A stretch of DNA of 23,920 nt, from positions 1 through 23,920 of the IMG/VR virus record IMGVR_UViG_3300044491_002001. One strand, 5' to 3'. A program made the position numbers and the translations under genes. Source of the stretch: a virus. A model generated the notes under the pieces. That model searched no databases and was not told the DNA's origin. It saw nothing but the letters and a program-made list of their open reading frames with translations. Shown here one piece after another: positions 1 through 7,394 of this stretch. The stretch's first letter is position 1; the number at the start of each line of letters is the position of its first letter.

Positions 1-964
1 ATGTATACGAGTTAACAGCTGCGCCTTTGATACGAGCTGAACCACAGATATTGAGATAGTCAACATAGATAATATCAGGCTTAAAGCCTTTCTTCATCTT
101 GAGCTCATTAATAAGATGTCGGAAGTGACCAGCATGAGCAGAAGCAGTAGGGTATTCCTTAATAATAAGTTTACCTTTAGTCTTACTCGATACGCGATCA
201 ATCTTCTTCTCATATGCATCTCTAGGAAGCATCTTGAGCTCATCCATAGTAACGTTAAGAAGATTAGCATCAATACGCTCAGCAATCTTCTCTTCAGCCA
301 TCTCTAGAGTAATATAAAGTACATTAAGACCTTGATTCAAATTAGCTGCAGCACAGTGACACATAAACAGAGACTTACCAACACCAGTACCAGCAAGCGC
401 TACATTAAGAGTCTTTTTAGATAGTCCGCCTTTAGTAACCTTATTGAGTAGATCAATATCAAAAGGAATCTTCAACTCTTTTCTATTATAGAAATCGAAT
501 CGCTCCATTGCATCGTCAATGAAGTCATGACCAATATGAGGATCAAAAGATACAGATAGAGCATCAGAAAGAAGTTTAGGTATTGACCCTTTCTCTTCTT
601 TACCTTTACCATCAATGATCTGAATACTATCCATGATAGCATTATAGACAGCTTTTTCTTGACAGAACTTTTCAGTACTCTGAATAAGCCATTCGCGATC
701 TTTCTCTTCGATAGGTACTAATGATTGAATAGTTTCACTAGCAGTCTTAACCTGCTCGTCACTCAAACCAGATGTACTACCCAGTTCAATCAGCAGAGCA
801 TCCTTCGAAGGAAGGCTTGTATACTTCTCATAATAATCGAAGAATAGATGATAGATCTTCTTATCTACTTGATCAGAGAAGTACTCGTCTTTCAAATAGG
901 GTATAGTAGTTCTTACATACTCTTCGTCAGTTAACAGCCCATTAAAGATGCTTCTCTCAATCAT
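1..964 (-). CDS. 41: Replicative DNA helicase gp41 (5' part, cut by window edge)
   Basis: DnaB-family helicase that unwinds the replication fork and works with the primase in T4-like phages. About 321 N-terminal residues are in the window and the frame is still open at base 1. Visible are Walker A AGTGVGKS at residues 191-198, the following helicase segment LYITLEMAEEKIAERI, and Walker B IIYVDYLN near residues 298-305. The N-terminal 150 residues form the usual helical domain. The start chosen is ATG at 964, which overlaps the end of uvsX by 8 bases. No strong Shine-Dalgarno is seen, so translation is probably coupled to uvsX. The uvsX-41 order is that of T4. Assignment is firm; only the C-terminal part is missing. 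Confidence 0.93.
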   Translation of the reverse strand, partial: MIERSIFNGLLTDEEYVRTTIPYLKDEYFSDQVDKKIYHLFFDYYEKYTSLPSKDALLIELGSTSGLSDEQVKTASETIQSLVPIEEKDREWLIQSTEKFCQEKAVYNAIMDSIQIIDGKGKEEKGSIPKLLSDALSVSFDPHIGHDFIDDAMERFDFYNRKELKIPFDIDLLNKVTKGGLSKKTLNVALAGTGVGKSLFMCHCAAANLNQGLNVLYITLEMAEEKIAERIDANLLNVTMDELKMLPRDAYEKKIDRVSSKTKGKLIIKEYPTASAHAGHFRHLINELKMKKGFKPDIIYVDYLNICGSARIKGAAVNSYT

Positions 965-2036
965 TATCAGTAGCTTCTAACTCATCTTGCTCAATAGTCT
1001 GATCCGTAACAACAATCTGATCATCACCATAACAGAACTCTTGACGAGCAGCTTCATTGATTCTCTTAAGTACTTCTTCAGTAAAGTATTTCTTAGGATC
1101 ACTATAGATTGTTTTCGCAAACGTCTTAGTGCCATCAGGCAATTCGATACGAGTAGATACCTGATTGAAGATACCATACTTACAAGCTAGCTCAACTAGT
1201 CCATAATATCGATCAAGGCCTTTAGTAAACGACAATCGCACTTCCACCTTACTCTGCTCTTTAGTTAGTCGCGACTTATGCATAGTAACTTTAATAATAT
1301 TACCTACTACATCTTTACCATCGCGATCTTTCTTCTTACCAAGCATTACTATAGAAGACGCAGCATACTTCAGACCAGTACCACCGCCGATTTCTTTCAT
1401 CGGAACATATGAACCAATAACGTCATACACATGGTTAGTTACTAGCATAGGAATACGTACCTTAGCCAGTTTCAAAGTAAGTACTCGGAAGGTAGCTTTA
1501 ATCAACTGCGCTTTAGTCATATCGCGAGTCTCTTTACCATCAGCAGTATCTTCTAGCTCTTTAGTAGTAGACAGCAGACCAAGAGAGTCGAGTACAAACA
1601 TCATCGGCGGGCGGCGATCTTTAGGTTGCTTCTCATATGCATCAATTACCTTAAGCGCATGAGTTCTAAACGACTGAATAGTATCAGGCTCAGCAAGAAT
1701 AACTCTTGAAGTATCAATACCACGAGACTCCATCATATCTTTAGTTACAGCAGCTTCAGTATCATAATATACAACACCAGCATCTGGATTATTAGCTAGG
1801 AAATGCTGAACAACTCCTAGAACGAAAAACGTTTTGCCAGTCGCCGATTCTCCTGCGAAGGCAGTAACTTTGTTATTTGGCACGCCGCCAAAAATACTAC
1901 CGCTGAGAGCAGCATTAAGGATATAGCTACCAGTGTCAATAGTGCCAGTAAACTCAGCACTACCGGTTCCATCAGCTGCGATAACCGTATCTTCATCTTT
2001 AATATCATCTACTAGGTTTCTAAAAAAATTACTCAT
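957..2036 (-). CDS. uvsX: RecA-like recombinase UvsX
   Basis: Strand-exchange protein that coats single-stranded DNA and drives recombination-dependent replication. The 359 residues match the usual length. Walker A GESATGKT lies at residues 62-69 and Walker B MFVLDSLGLLS ends in the region of D150-S156. The segment LVTNHVYDVIGSYVPMKEIG with the following GGGTGLKYAAS is typical of UvsX. The C-terminus is acidic (EQDELEATDND), as expected for this family. The ATG at 2036 is preceded by AGGAG at good spacing and by a near-consensus promoter at 2061-2089. The gene overlaps gp41 downstream. Confidence 0.96.
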   Translation of the reverse strand: MSNFFRNLVDDIKDEDTVIAADGTGSAEFTGTIDTGSYILNAALSGSIFGGVPNNKVTAFAGESATGKTFFVLGVVQHFLANNPDAGVVYYDTEAAVTKDMMESRGIDTSRVILAEPDTIQSFRTHALKVIDAYEKQPKDRRPPMMFVLDSLGLLSTTKELEDTADGKETRDMTKAQLIKATFRVLTLKLAKVRIPMLVTNHVYDVIGSYVPMKEIGGGTGLKYAASSIVMLGKKKDRDGKDVVGNIIKVTMHKSRLTKEQSKVEVRLSFTKGLDRYYGLVELACKYGIFNQVSTRIELPDGTKTFAKTIYSDPKKYFTEEVLKRINEAARQEFCYGDDQIVVTDQTIEQDELEATDND

Positions 2037-2060
2037 TATATATCTCCTCTTATATCACTC

Positions 2061-2089
2061 ATTATAATATATCTCGCATGTTAAGTCAA
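2061..2089 (-). promoter_or_regulatory. Sigma70-like promoter for uvsX-41
   Basis: On the minus strand a TTGACT -35 box (2084-2089) is followed by exactly 17 bases and a perfect TATAAT -10 box (2061-2066). The boxes lie entirely between the stop of the upstream oxygenase gene (2090) and the uvsX start (2036), leaving a short leader with AGGAG. This is the best host-type promoter match in the window. T4-like early promoters are of this kind, so early expression of uvsX and gp41 is inferred. Confidence 0.72.
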
Positions 2090-2866
2090 CTAGAAATTAA
2101 ACGCAATTGAAATTCTTGGTTCATTTTCTTGTTCATCTTTGTCATCGCAAAGGATAGATGAATTCGAGATGTTTCTTCTAACTGGAGTCTTACCATTTAT
2201 TGCTTTTTGATATCTAGCCTTCGCTCCATCCACGCCAGGCAATTTACTGTTCTCTAAAACTGATGCAATCTCTTTAGGCATGATTGGAGGTACTGAATGA
2301 TCTAACCAAGGCGGGAATATAAGTAATTGACCTGAGGTACCGAAATGGTCATACTCTTGTGCACAATTAGTACCTGCACCAAATATTCTACCTGCTGGTC
2401 TAAACCAGCTATCCATTAATCCAGTTAACGGAGATTTGAATCGTGTTGGTTGTTGATTAATGTTAACCTTTACATAGAGTACAGCTGATACAAACCAGTT
2501 ACGGTGATCATGAATCGGATACCAATCCTTTTTATTCTCTAATACATTCCACCAACTAATACCGTAGTCAGAATTAAGCTTTTGATAAATGAACCTTTTA
2601 TCAGCTCCGAGATCTTCACAGTACTTGACCATCTCACGTCTTACTATCTTCTTTATCTCATCACCGCCATCTGTAAGAGATAGCGGATCAGCACCTGAAC
2701 CTTTATCTTGCTTCTCATCTAGTAAATTGAGATGAGATTGCACGCCCTCTTTAAGCTCACGAGAATTATATTGATCCATAATAGAGGTACTTAATCTATT
2801 AAATAACTTCTCTTCATATATGTCAACCACCTTAACTGGTATACTCATGTTATTCAGGAAGGCCAT
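2090..2866 (-). CDS. 2OG-Fe(II) oxygenase-like protein, second of a tandem pair
   Basis: The protein has 258 residues and belongs with the phage-type putative 2OG oxygenases (2OG-FeII_Oxy_5-like). Visible are YPIHDHRNWFVSAVLYV with candidate iron ligands H119/D120/H121, then LLIFPPWLDHSV with the distal His at 190, and a terminal RISIAFNF whose Arg (about 251) would bind 2-oxoglutarate. About 50 residues rich in Lys, Asn and Asp are inserted between the distal His and that Arg. Start ATG 2866 has GAGG upstream and overlaps the previous gene by 17 bases; a later ATG at 2848 has no Shine-Dalgarno. It shares the same motif layout with the gene at 2850-3614, so the two are probably old duplicates. 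The substrate is unknown. Confidence 0.75.
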   Translation of the reverse strand: MAFLNNMSIPVKVVDIYEEKLFNRLSTSIMDQYNSRELKEGVQSHLNLLDEKQDKGSGADPLSLTDGGDEIKKIVRREMVKYCEDLGADKRFIYQKLNSDYGISWWNVLENKKDWYPIHDHRNWFVSAVLYVKVNINQQPTRFKSPLTGLMDSWFRPAGRIFGAGTNCAQEYDHFGTSGQLLIFPPWLDHSVPPIMPKEIASVLENSKLPGVDGAKARYQKAINGKTPVRRNISNSSILCDDKDEQENEPRISIAFNF

Positions 2867-3614
2867 CTAACACCTCTTTTAATCCAAAGTTGCAATTGAT
2901 TGATACCCTATACAAATCAGTGCCTGTACTTTCATGCAGATCATGTCCGAAACTATGACTTACTAGCTTTGGATCTTTTGAGAAGCCGTGGTCAGGTGTA
3001 TTGACTGTGTGCTCTAGCCACGCCGGGAAGATAATTAGATCACCTTTTTTTGGATAGATATGCGTCTCTTGTTCCCATCTACCTCTATGACCAAATGTAC
3101 TGCCTGGCCACCAGGTATTAATAAGTCCAGCAATTGGTGATTTGAAAATGATTGGCATATTACCAGGGCCTTCTGTAGGATAATATGCGCATGAGATAAA
3201 ATATATATTATGATCATGCCAGGCGTAAGTATCATCATGTTCAAAGACATTAAACCATGAGCTGTTCACCCATGTATCACCTTTTTTAAGTTGATTATAT
3301 TTAGAGATAGAGTTTACATATTGGGTTACATGCTGTACGATAGCTGTTTCTAAAGCAGGCCATTCAGATACAGGCTCCATCGCTACACCTTTTTCGGCTG
3401 TAATAAACTTACCGTTGATGTCGTGATGACTAGCTGTTCTAATTAGTACCTGGCCTGTGGTATCCATATCACCAAGATTTTCTTTCTTCTTGAGAAAGAA
3501 GCTAACACAATCATCTATTACAGATTGGTTAATGTCACCAACTCGGCGGCCGTCTTTTACTCGACTACCAAGTATATTTTCATGGAACACTGGTATACTA
3601 AAAAAGTCTTTCAC
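2850..3614 (-). CDS. 2OG-Fe(II) oxygenase-like protein, first of a tandem pair
   Basis: A 254-residue protein with the same architecture as its downstream neighbour: AYAWHDHNIYFISCAYYP-type strand with H133/D134/H135, GDLIIFPAWLEHTVNTP with H202, and RVSINCNFG with R236. These match the iron- and 2OG-binding positions of the phage 2OG-FeII_Oxy_5-like group. The start codon is GTG at 3614, overlapping the TAG stop of the upstream gene (TAGTG), so translation is likely coupled. It sits between gp43 and uvsX as accessory cargo. Hydroxylation of a protein or nucleic-acid target is possible, but the substrate cannot be read from sequence. Confidence 0.75.
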   Translation of the reverse strand: MKDFFSIPVFHENILGSRVKDGRRVGDINQSVIDDCVSFFLKKKENLGDMDTTGQVLIRTASHHDINGKFITAEKGVAMEPVSEWPALETAIVQHVTQYVNSISKYNQLKKGDTWVNSSWFNVFEHDDTYAWHDHNIYFISCAYYPTEGPGNMPIIFKSPIAGLINTWWPGSTFGHRGRWEQETHIYPKKGDLIIFPAWLEHTVNTPDHGFSKDPKLVSHSFGHDLHESTGTDLYRVSINCNFGLKEVLDGLPE

Positions 3615-3892
3615 TATTTTTCAGTACCTTTATATACCTTATCAAGCGCATCACTGAACTGTTCAATCTTCTCTAGTCTATTTGGCCAGTAAATATATCC
3701 CTTCTCAGGATTAGCCTTTAGATTATTTAGAAGTGGTTGAACCATATTATAAAGCGCGTTCAATCTATCCTCAACAGCTGATACATTATCAGATGCTTCA
3801 GAGACCTTAGCAGTTGCCTGCTGTACAGCCTCCAGCTCATCCTCATCCATCGCGCTGAAGCCAAAATCAAAATTAAATTTATCGTTAGCCAA
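3614..3892 (-). CDS. Conserved-looking small protein encoded directly after gp43
   Basis: A 92-residue acidic, mostly helical protein. It begins with NDKFNFDFGFSAMDEDELEA, continues with a predicted coiled-coil-like stretch (AVQQATAKVSEASDNVSAVEDRLNAL) and ends with a motif containing EKGYIYWPNRLEKIEQF. I recall similar proteins encoded beside gp43 in marine T4-like phages, but their function is not established. The start appears to be TTG at 3892, inside the last codons of gp43, with GAGG about 9 bases upstream; no suitable ATG exists near the N-terminus. Tight coupling to the polymerase gene hints at a role with the replisome, which is inference only. Confidence 0.75.
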   Translation of the reverse strand: MANDKFNFDFGFSAMDEDELEAVQQATAKVSEASDNVSAVEDRLNALYNMVQPLLNNLKANPEKGYIYWPNRLEKIEQFSDALDKVYKGTEK

Positions 3893-6377
3893 AGAAAGCC
3901 TCCAGGGTCATTTGTTTCTCTACATTCCATCCAATTGAATCAATCACAGTACGCATAGGTTCAAGGAACGCTTTATCGAACTGAGTATCATAATCAATAT
4001 ACTTATCAAGCTCTAACTGCCTCGGTAGAGTGCTTGCAATAGCAATCACATTCTCCCTACTTGGATTAGGTACTCTGAGATAGCAGAACTTAACTTTATC
4101 ACCTTCTTGTATAGGTTGGAATCTATCTAGTTTATGCTCTTTAAGTAGGTGATTAAACATCAAAGCACCACGAACGTGAATCGGAGTACCTTTCTTGTAA
4201 ATCATCGAACTATCCATATATTTAGTAAGACCTTTGCAACCTCTTGGAAATGCAACATCTTCGAATGGCATAGTTCTAAACTCTTCTCTAAAGTCGTCGA
4301 TAAACTTAATAAGCTCATTCTCACCATGGTTCATAATAATTGTAAGAGCTTTCTTAATATTCTCACGACACGATGAAGGCGTACTTGATCTTACAGCTTC
4401 GATACCCATAATCTTAAGCTTAGGTTCTTCGTATCGCACACCTTCAGAGTCAAACACGTTCATGATATAACGTTTCTTAGCAGTCCAAATAGCTTTATTG
4501 CCAATATTCTCACGCTTCATTACCATTTTATTTTCCATGGCATTGACGTATTCGGATAACTTATCATAGGACTTTTCGATTACAGGTTCAATAATCTTTT
4601 CACAAGATGTATCTAGAAAGTCAACAATAGTTTTATCATCAGCACCATCGGGATACACTTTCTTAACCAACTTCTCAAGCGTAATATATACAGAGTCAGT
4701 ATCGATAGCAACAACAAAGTCCTCATTGGTTGTACCAAGAGTCTTATTAAGCCATTCGTTAAGATGTTTCTCAATCCATCGAATAGACAACTGGCCACCT
4801 AGAGTAATTGACTCGGCATACTTAAGATCAAACCACCTGAAGTATTGATTGCCTAACGCACCATAAGCTGAGTTGAGCTGAATCTTTTTAGCTAGCTGCA
4901 TATTATGACATTGAGATATCTTCTTAGTCAACTCATTAGAAGGATTCTTCTCATACTGACGTTTATAGTCAAGCATTCGATTCTTCCATACAACCCGGTC
5001 ATCATACATCGATTGCATAAGAGTAGGTAAGAAGCCTTTATAGTCTTTATCATATAAGTCACCAGTTGCAGCAACAGTAACGTTTCGTTCTACTAACTGA
5101 GGCTTATAATCATTCCAAGCACCATCAATAATACTCTGAATAGAAGGCGCAGCACCAATCTTACCTTTCCAGGTCTCAGGTGAGATATTATATTGCATAA
5201 TCAAGTGAGGGTATAGCGAGTTAAGGTCGAAGCTAACAACCCATTTACTCATTCCAGTCTTAGGATCTTTAACGTAAGCACCTTCAGCTTGACGTTCTTT
5301 CTCAACCATATTGAACTGAGGTACTACGACCTTCTTTTGCATTAGGTGATTGTGAATAATCAGATCCCACATACGAACAGAGGTAAAAGTATCTTGATAG
5401 TTTACTTTAGCATCGTATGCAATCGCATATACTTGCTCGAGCAACTTAAGCTTATCGTCAAGGCGAGCAACTAGCTCAACGTCTTGAATATTGTAGTCAA
5501 TAAACTTTTCCCAGTCATGCTTATATAAGTCGAATAGACTATCATGCTCAGAGTAATCTAACTTCTTCTCACCTAACTCAATATGAGCAATATTGTTTAG
5601 ACTATAACCATCTCTCATTACAAATGTAAACTTACGATACATTTGCAAATAGTCTAGAGTAGATACACCTACAATATCATAGAACAGGCTTTCACGACCA
5701 GCAATAACAACTCGACGTTCTTTTACTTTCTCGAAAGGGGATAGTTTTCTTGCGAACTCTTCACCGCACACTCTAGTAATACGGTTATAGATATAGGGAA
5801 TATCGAAACCTTCAACGTTCCATCCAGTAATGACATCAGGATCAACTGCCCTATATGCATCCATGAACTTCATCAGAAGGTTAGCTTCGTTTGTACACTT
5901 GATATAGTGCACGTTATCTTGCTTAGGTGTATATGCTTGACAGCCTAGAACAACGAACTTATCTCTAAACTTAAAAGCAATAGCAGTGATCTCTTTATCG
6001 GCTCTCTCAATATCAGGAAAGCCTTCATCAGCTGCAACCTCGATATCGACATTCATTACTCTGATCTGTTCGACATCATATTCAACGTCATGATACTTAT
6101 CATTCAGATAGGTATAAGCATACATCGGTAGACCATGCACTTGTGCATTACCGATATCTTTTCTACGTTTGATGAAGTTTTGAGCTTCGAAAGGGGTGTC
6201 GAAGTCCATACGTTTAACGGGCTTACCATCTAGAGTATGATACTCAGTTGGTCCGTTATAAGGTGAGACAAAAAGATAAGGACGGCAAGGTTCCATATAA
6301 CTGAAACGCTCGCCGTTTTCATACCCGCGATGGAGTATCTTATCACCTAAAAGCTGTACATTAGTATAAAATTTCAT
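3885..6377 (-). CDS. 43: Family B DNA polymerase gp43
   Basis: Replicative DNA polymerase with proofreading, 830 residues (T4 gp43 is about 898). The exonuclease motifs are all present: VDIE (D111, E113), GWNVEGFD (D192) and YNIQD (Y295-D299). The polymerase motifs are also present: A as DLNSLYP (384-390), B as KIQLNSAYG (498-506) and C as DTDS (559-562). The C-terminus ends in MTLEAFFG, consistent with a clamp-binding tail. The ATG at 6377 has no Shine-Dalgarno. A promoter at 6384-6412 would place the first transcribed base at or next to this ATG, so the message may be leaderless. It overlaps the next gene by 8 bases. Confidence 0.97.
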   Translation of the reverse strand: MKFYTNVQLLGDKILHRGYENGERFSYMEPCRPYLFVSPYNGPTEYHTLDGKPVKRMDFDTPFEAQNFIKRRKDIGNAQVHGLPMYAYTYLNDKYHDVEYDVEQIRVMNVDIEVAADEGFPDIERADKEITAIAFKFRDKFVVLGCQAYTPKQDNVHYIKCTNEANLLMKFMDAYRAVDPDVITGWNVEGFDIPYIYNRITRVCGEEFARKLSPFEKVKERRVVIAGRESLFYDIVGVSTLDYLQMYRKFTFVMRDGYSLNNIAHIELGEKKLDYSEHDSLFDLYKHDWEKFIDYNIQDVELVARLDDKLKLLEQVYAIAYDAKVNYQDTFTSVRMWDLIIHNHLMQKKVVVPQFNMVEKERQAEGAYVKDPKTGMSKWVVSFDLNSLYPHLIMQYNISPETWKGKIGAAPSIQSIIDGAWNDYKPQLVERNVTVAATGDLYDKDYKGFLPTLMQSMYDDRVVWKNRMLDYKRQYEKNPSNELTKKISQCHNMQLAKKIQLNSAYGALGNQYFRWFDLKYAESITLGGQLSIRWIEKHLNEWLNKTLGTTNEDFVVAIDTDSVYITLEKLVKKVYPDGADDKTIVDFLDTSCEKIIEPVIEKSYDKLSEYVNAMENKMVMKRENIGNKAIWTAKKRYIMNVFDSEGVRYEEPKLKIMGIEAVRSSTPSSCRENIKKALTIIMNHGENELIKFIDDFREEFRTMPFEDVAFPRGCKGLTKYMDSSMIYKKGTPIHVRGALMFNHLLKEHKLDRFQPIQEGDKVKFCYLRVPNPSRENVIAIASTLPRQLELDKYIDYDTQFDKAFLEPMRTVIDSIGWNVEKQMTLEAFFG

Positions 6378-6383
6378 ATTATC

Positions 6384-6412
6384 ATTATATAATTAAACAC
6401 GGTAAAGGGCAA
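6384..6412 (-). promoter_or_regulatory. Sigma70-like promoter immediately before gp43
   Basis: The minus strand carries TTGCCC (6407-6412), exactly 17 bases, then TATAAT (6384-6389). With the usual 6-7 bases from the -10 box to the first transcribed base, transcription would begin at about 6377-6378, which is the A of the gp43 start codon. It lies in the 40-base gap between the 98-residue gene and gp43. The -35 box matches TTGACA less well than the uvsX one. Confidence 0.6.
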
Positions 6413-6417
6413 GCCTT

Positions 6418-6714
6418 TTATTCAAAATCTAAAGCAACTCTGCCCTTAAGATATTCTTTATGTTCGTCCGTTAGACCAGTTGCTTCTATGCCTGCATAGA
6501 TTGCGTCTTGATCAGCAGCTACACATGCAGCCTTAAACTCATCAGTAACTGTATCAACACACTCAACAAAGGCGATAACATGTTGCGTTACAAGTGGGAT
6601 AGTCTCGAAGCCATCATATGCTTCAACTGCAGCTTGAGCAGCTGCGATTACTTCATCAGTTGTTTCAGGGAAGTAATTTCTAATTTCTTTTGCAAAATAA
6701 ATCTCAATTGCCAT
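6418..6714 (-). CDS. Small acidic protein under a late promoter, unknown function
   Basis: A 98-residue acidic protein, largely helical and Ala/Glu/Asp rich, with no family I recognise. It starts MAIEIYFAKEIRNYFPET and ends GRVALDFE. It has no signal peptide and no membrane segment. ATG 6714 is preceded by a strong AAGGAG. Upstream lie a perfect 8-bp hairpin (6734-6755) and an exact T4 late-promoter octamer (6760-6767), so this small gene probably has its own abundant late transcript, unlike the early replication genes around it. A virion-associated or late-stage role is a reasonable guess but is not shown by the sequence. Confidence 0.75.
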   Translation of the reverse strand: MAIEIYFAKEIRNYFPETTDEVIAAAQAAVEAYDGFETIPLVTQHVIAFVECVDTVTDEFKAACVAADQDAIYAGIEATGLTDEHKEYLKGRVALDFE

Positions 6715-6733
6715 TTTTAACTCCTTAAAGTGA

Positions 6734-6755
6734 CAAGGGGATGTTACTCCCCTTG
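6734..6755 (-). promoter_or_regulatory. Perfect 8-bp hairpin at the 5' end of the predicted late mRNA
   Basis: CAAGGGGA and TCCCCTTG form a perfect 8-bp stem around a 6-base loop. Transcription from the late promoter just upstream would start within a few bases of the first stem base, so the mRNA would begin with this hairpin, followed by AAGGAG and the ATG of the 98-residue gene. There is no T-run after the stem in the reading direction, which argues against an intrinsic terminator. A 5'-stabilising or translation-enhancing structure is inferred. Confidence 0.55.
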
Positions 6756-6759
6756 CACA

Positions 6760-6767
6760 TATTTATA
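6760..6767 (-). promoter_or_regulatory. T4-type late promoter TATAAATA
   Basis: An exact match to the T4 late-promoter octamer lies on the minus strand, in the short gap just after the stop codon of the 35-residue gene and about 45 bases before the 98-residue gene. Late promoters of T4-like phages are recognised by gp55 with gp33 and the sliding clamp; those factors are not in this window. It is the only exact copy I found placed upstream of a gene. Confidence 0.65.
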
Positions 6768-6770
6768 AAA

Positions 6771-6878
6771 CTAGGCAAGTGGAGTAAGCACAACGGCCAT
6801 CAGAGCGACGGTACCGATGAGCATAATGAACTCAGCTAGTTGCGGTGCATTAGCCCGCAGTTTTTCTCTCTTAAACAT
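6771..6878 (-). CDS. 35-residue single-span membrane peptide
   Basis: A short gene encoding 35 residues. A basic N-terminus (MFKREKLRANAPQ) is followed by one hydrophobic segment, LAEFIMLIGTVALMAVVLTPLA, at the C-terminus. The positive charges before a single span predict an N-in inner-membrane peptide. GAGGAT sits at good distance before ATG 6878, and the gene fills the space between hsp20 and the late promoter. No family is recognised. The Shine-Dalgarno, the clean membrane segment and the fit between neighbours support it being real. Confidence 0.62.
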   Translation of the reverse strand: MFKREKLRANAPQLAEFIMLIGTVALMAVVLTPLA

Positions 6879-6890
6879 TTTTATCCTCGT

Positions 6891-7298
6891 TTAATCAATT
6901 GTGATTGTACGAGGCTGCTTCTCTTCTGGGATTTCTAACTTCAATTTAACTGCAAGAATACCGTCCTGAAATGAAGCTCCAGCTACTTGGACATACTCAG
7001 ATAAACGAAACGAGCGTCTAAAATTGCGAGTGGAAATACCACGATGGATAACCTCTCGACCTGAGCTCGTATGCTCACCTGTGATTCTTAGGGACCGTTC
7101 TTTCTGCTCAACTTTGATATCTTCACGTTTGAAACCAGCAACCGCAACTTCGATTAGATACTCAGTCTCACTCTCTTTAACGATATTATGAGGTGGGTAT
7201 GAATCGTTTGCATGCCGTGTTGTAGTTTCCATCTCTTCTAAAAGACGCTCGAAACCAATAAACGCTGAACGGGGGAATAGTGTTTGTACTTTCGTCAT
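6891..7298 (-). CDS. Small heat-shock protein (Hsp20, alpha-crystallin domain)
   Basis: A 135-residue holdase chaperone that binds unfolding proteins without ATP. The alpha-crystallin domain covers about residues 38-125: YLIEVAVAGFKREDIKVEQ, SLRITGEH, RRSFRLSEYVQVAGASF and the signature DGILAVKLKLEIPE. It ends in a short tail with PRTITID, an I-x-I-like oligomerisation motif. ATG 7298 is served by AGGAG about 10 bases upstream; an ATG 7 bases earlier is out of frame. Hsp20 genes are common in marine T4-like phages. An 85-base leader upstream holds a hairpin (7335-7358) and possible -10 boxes. Confidence 0.93.
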   Translation of the reverse strand: MTKVQTLFPRSAFIGFERLLEEMETTTRHANDSYPPHNIVKESETEYLIEVAVAGFKREDIKVEQKERSLRITGEHTSSGREVIHRGISTRNFRRSFRLSEYVQVAGASFQDGILAVKLKLEIPEEKQPRTITID

Positions 7299-7334
7299 GT
7301 CGCATTATCTCCTATGATTTTAGCAAGACATTAT

Positions 7335-7358
7335 GTAAGCCCGACCATCGGCGCTTAC
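7335..7358 (-). promoter_or_regulatory. Hairpin in the hsp20 leader
   Basis: GTAAGC pairs with GCTTAC (6 bp) around an inner CCGA/TCGG stem (4 bp) separated by one unpaired G, with a TGG loop. It lies 37 bases before the hsp20 start and would fall in the 5' leader of a transcript from the candidate promoter at 7366-7394. It does not cover the Shine-Dalgarno, so it is not a typical RNA thermometer; transcript protection is an alternative. Confidence 0.4.
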
Positions 7359-7365
7359 CATATTA

Positions 7366-7394
7366 TATATAAGACCTTCTTTGTTAGAAGGCAA
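7366..7394 (-). promoter_or_regulatory. Possible sigma70-like promoter for hsp20
   Basis: TTGCCT (7389-7394), 17 bases, then TATATA (7366-7371) lie on the minus strand around the end of the radical SAM gene. A better -10 box, TATAAT at 7362-7367, overlaps it but has a poor 21-base spacing to the same -35. The -35 lies in the last codons of the upstream gene. Plausible but weaker than the uvsX and gp43 promoters. Confidence 0.35.
7375..7391 (-). terminator. Short hairpin at the end of the radical SAM gene (possible weak terminator)
   Basis: CCTTCT and AGAAGG make a 6-bp stem with loop AACAA, spanning the stop codon of the radical SAM gene. What follows in the reading direction is TCTTATATAT rather than a clean T-run, so termination would be weak. 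It overlaps the candidate hsp20 promoter. Confidence 0.22.

Noticed and set aside
7320-7361. A 13-codon reading frame (MVSADGRAYIMSC) before hsp20 as a leader peptide
   Set aside because: No Shine-Dalgarno, and the codons mostly reflect the hairpin at 7335-7358.
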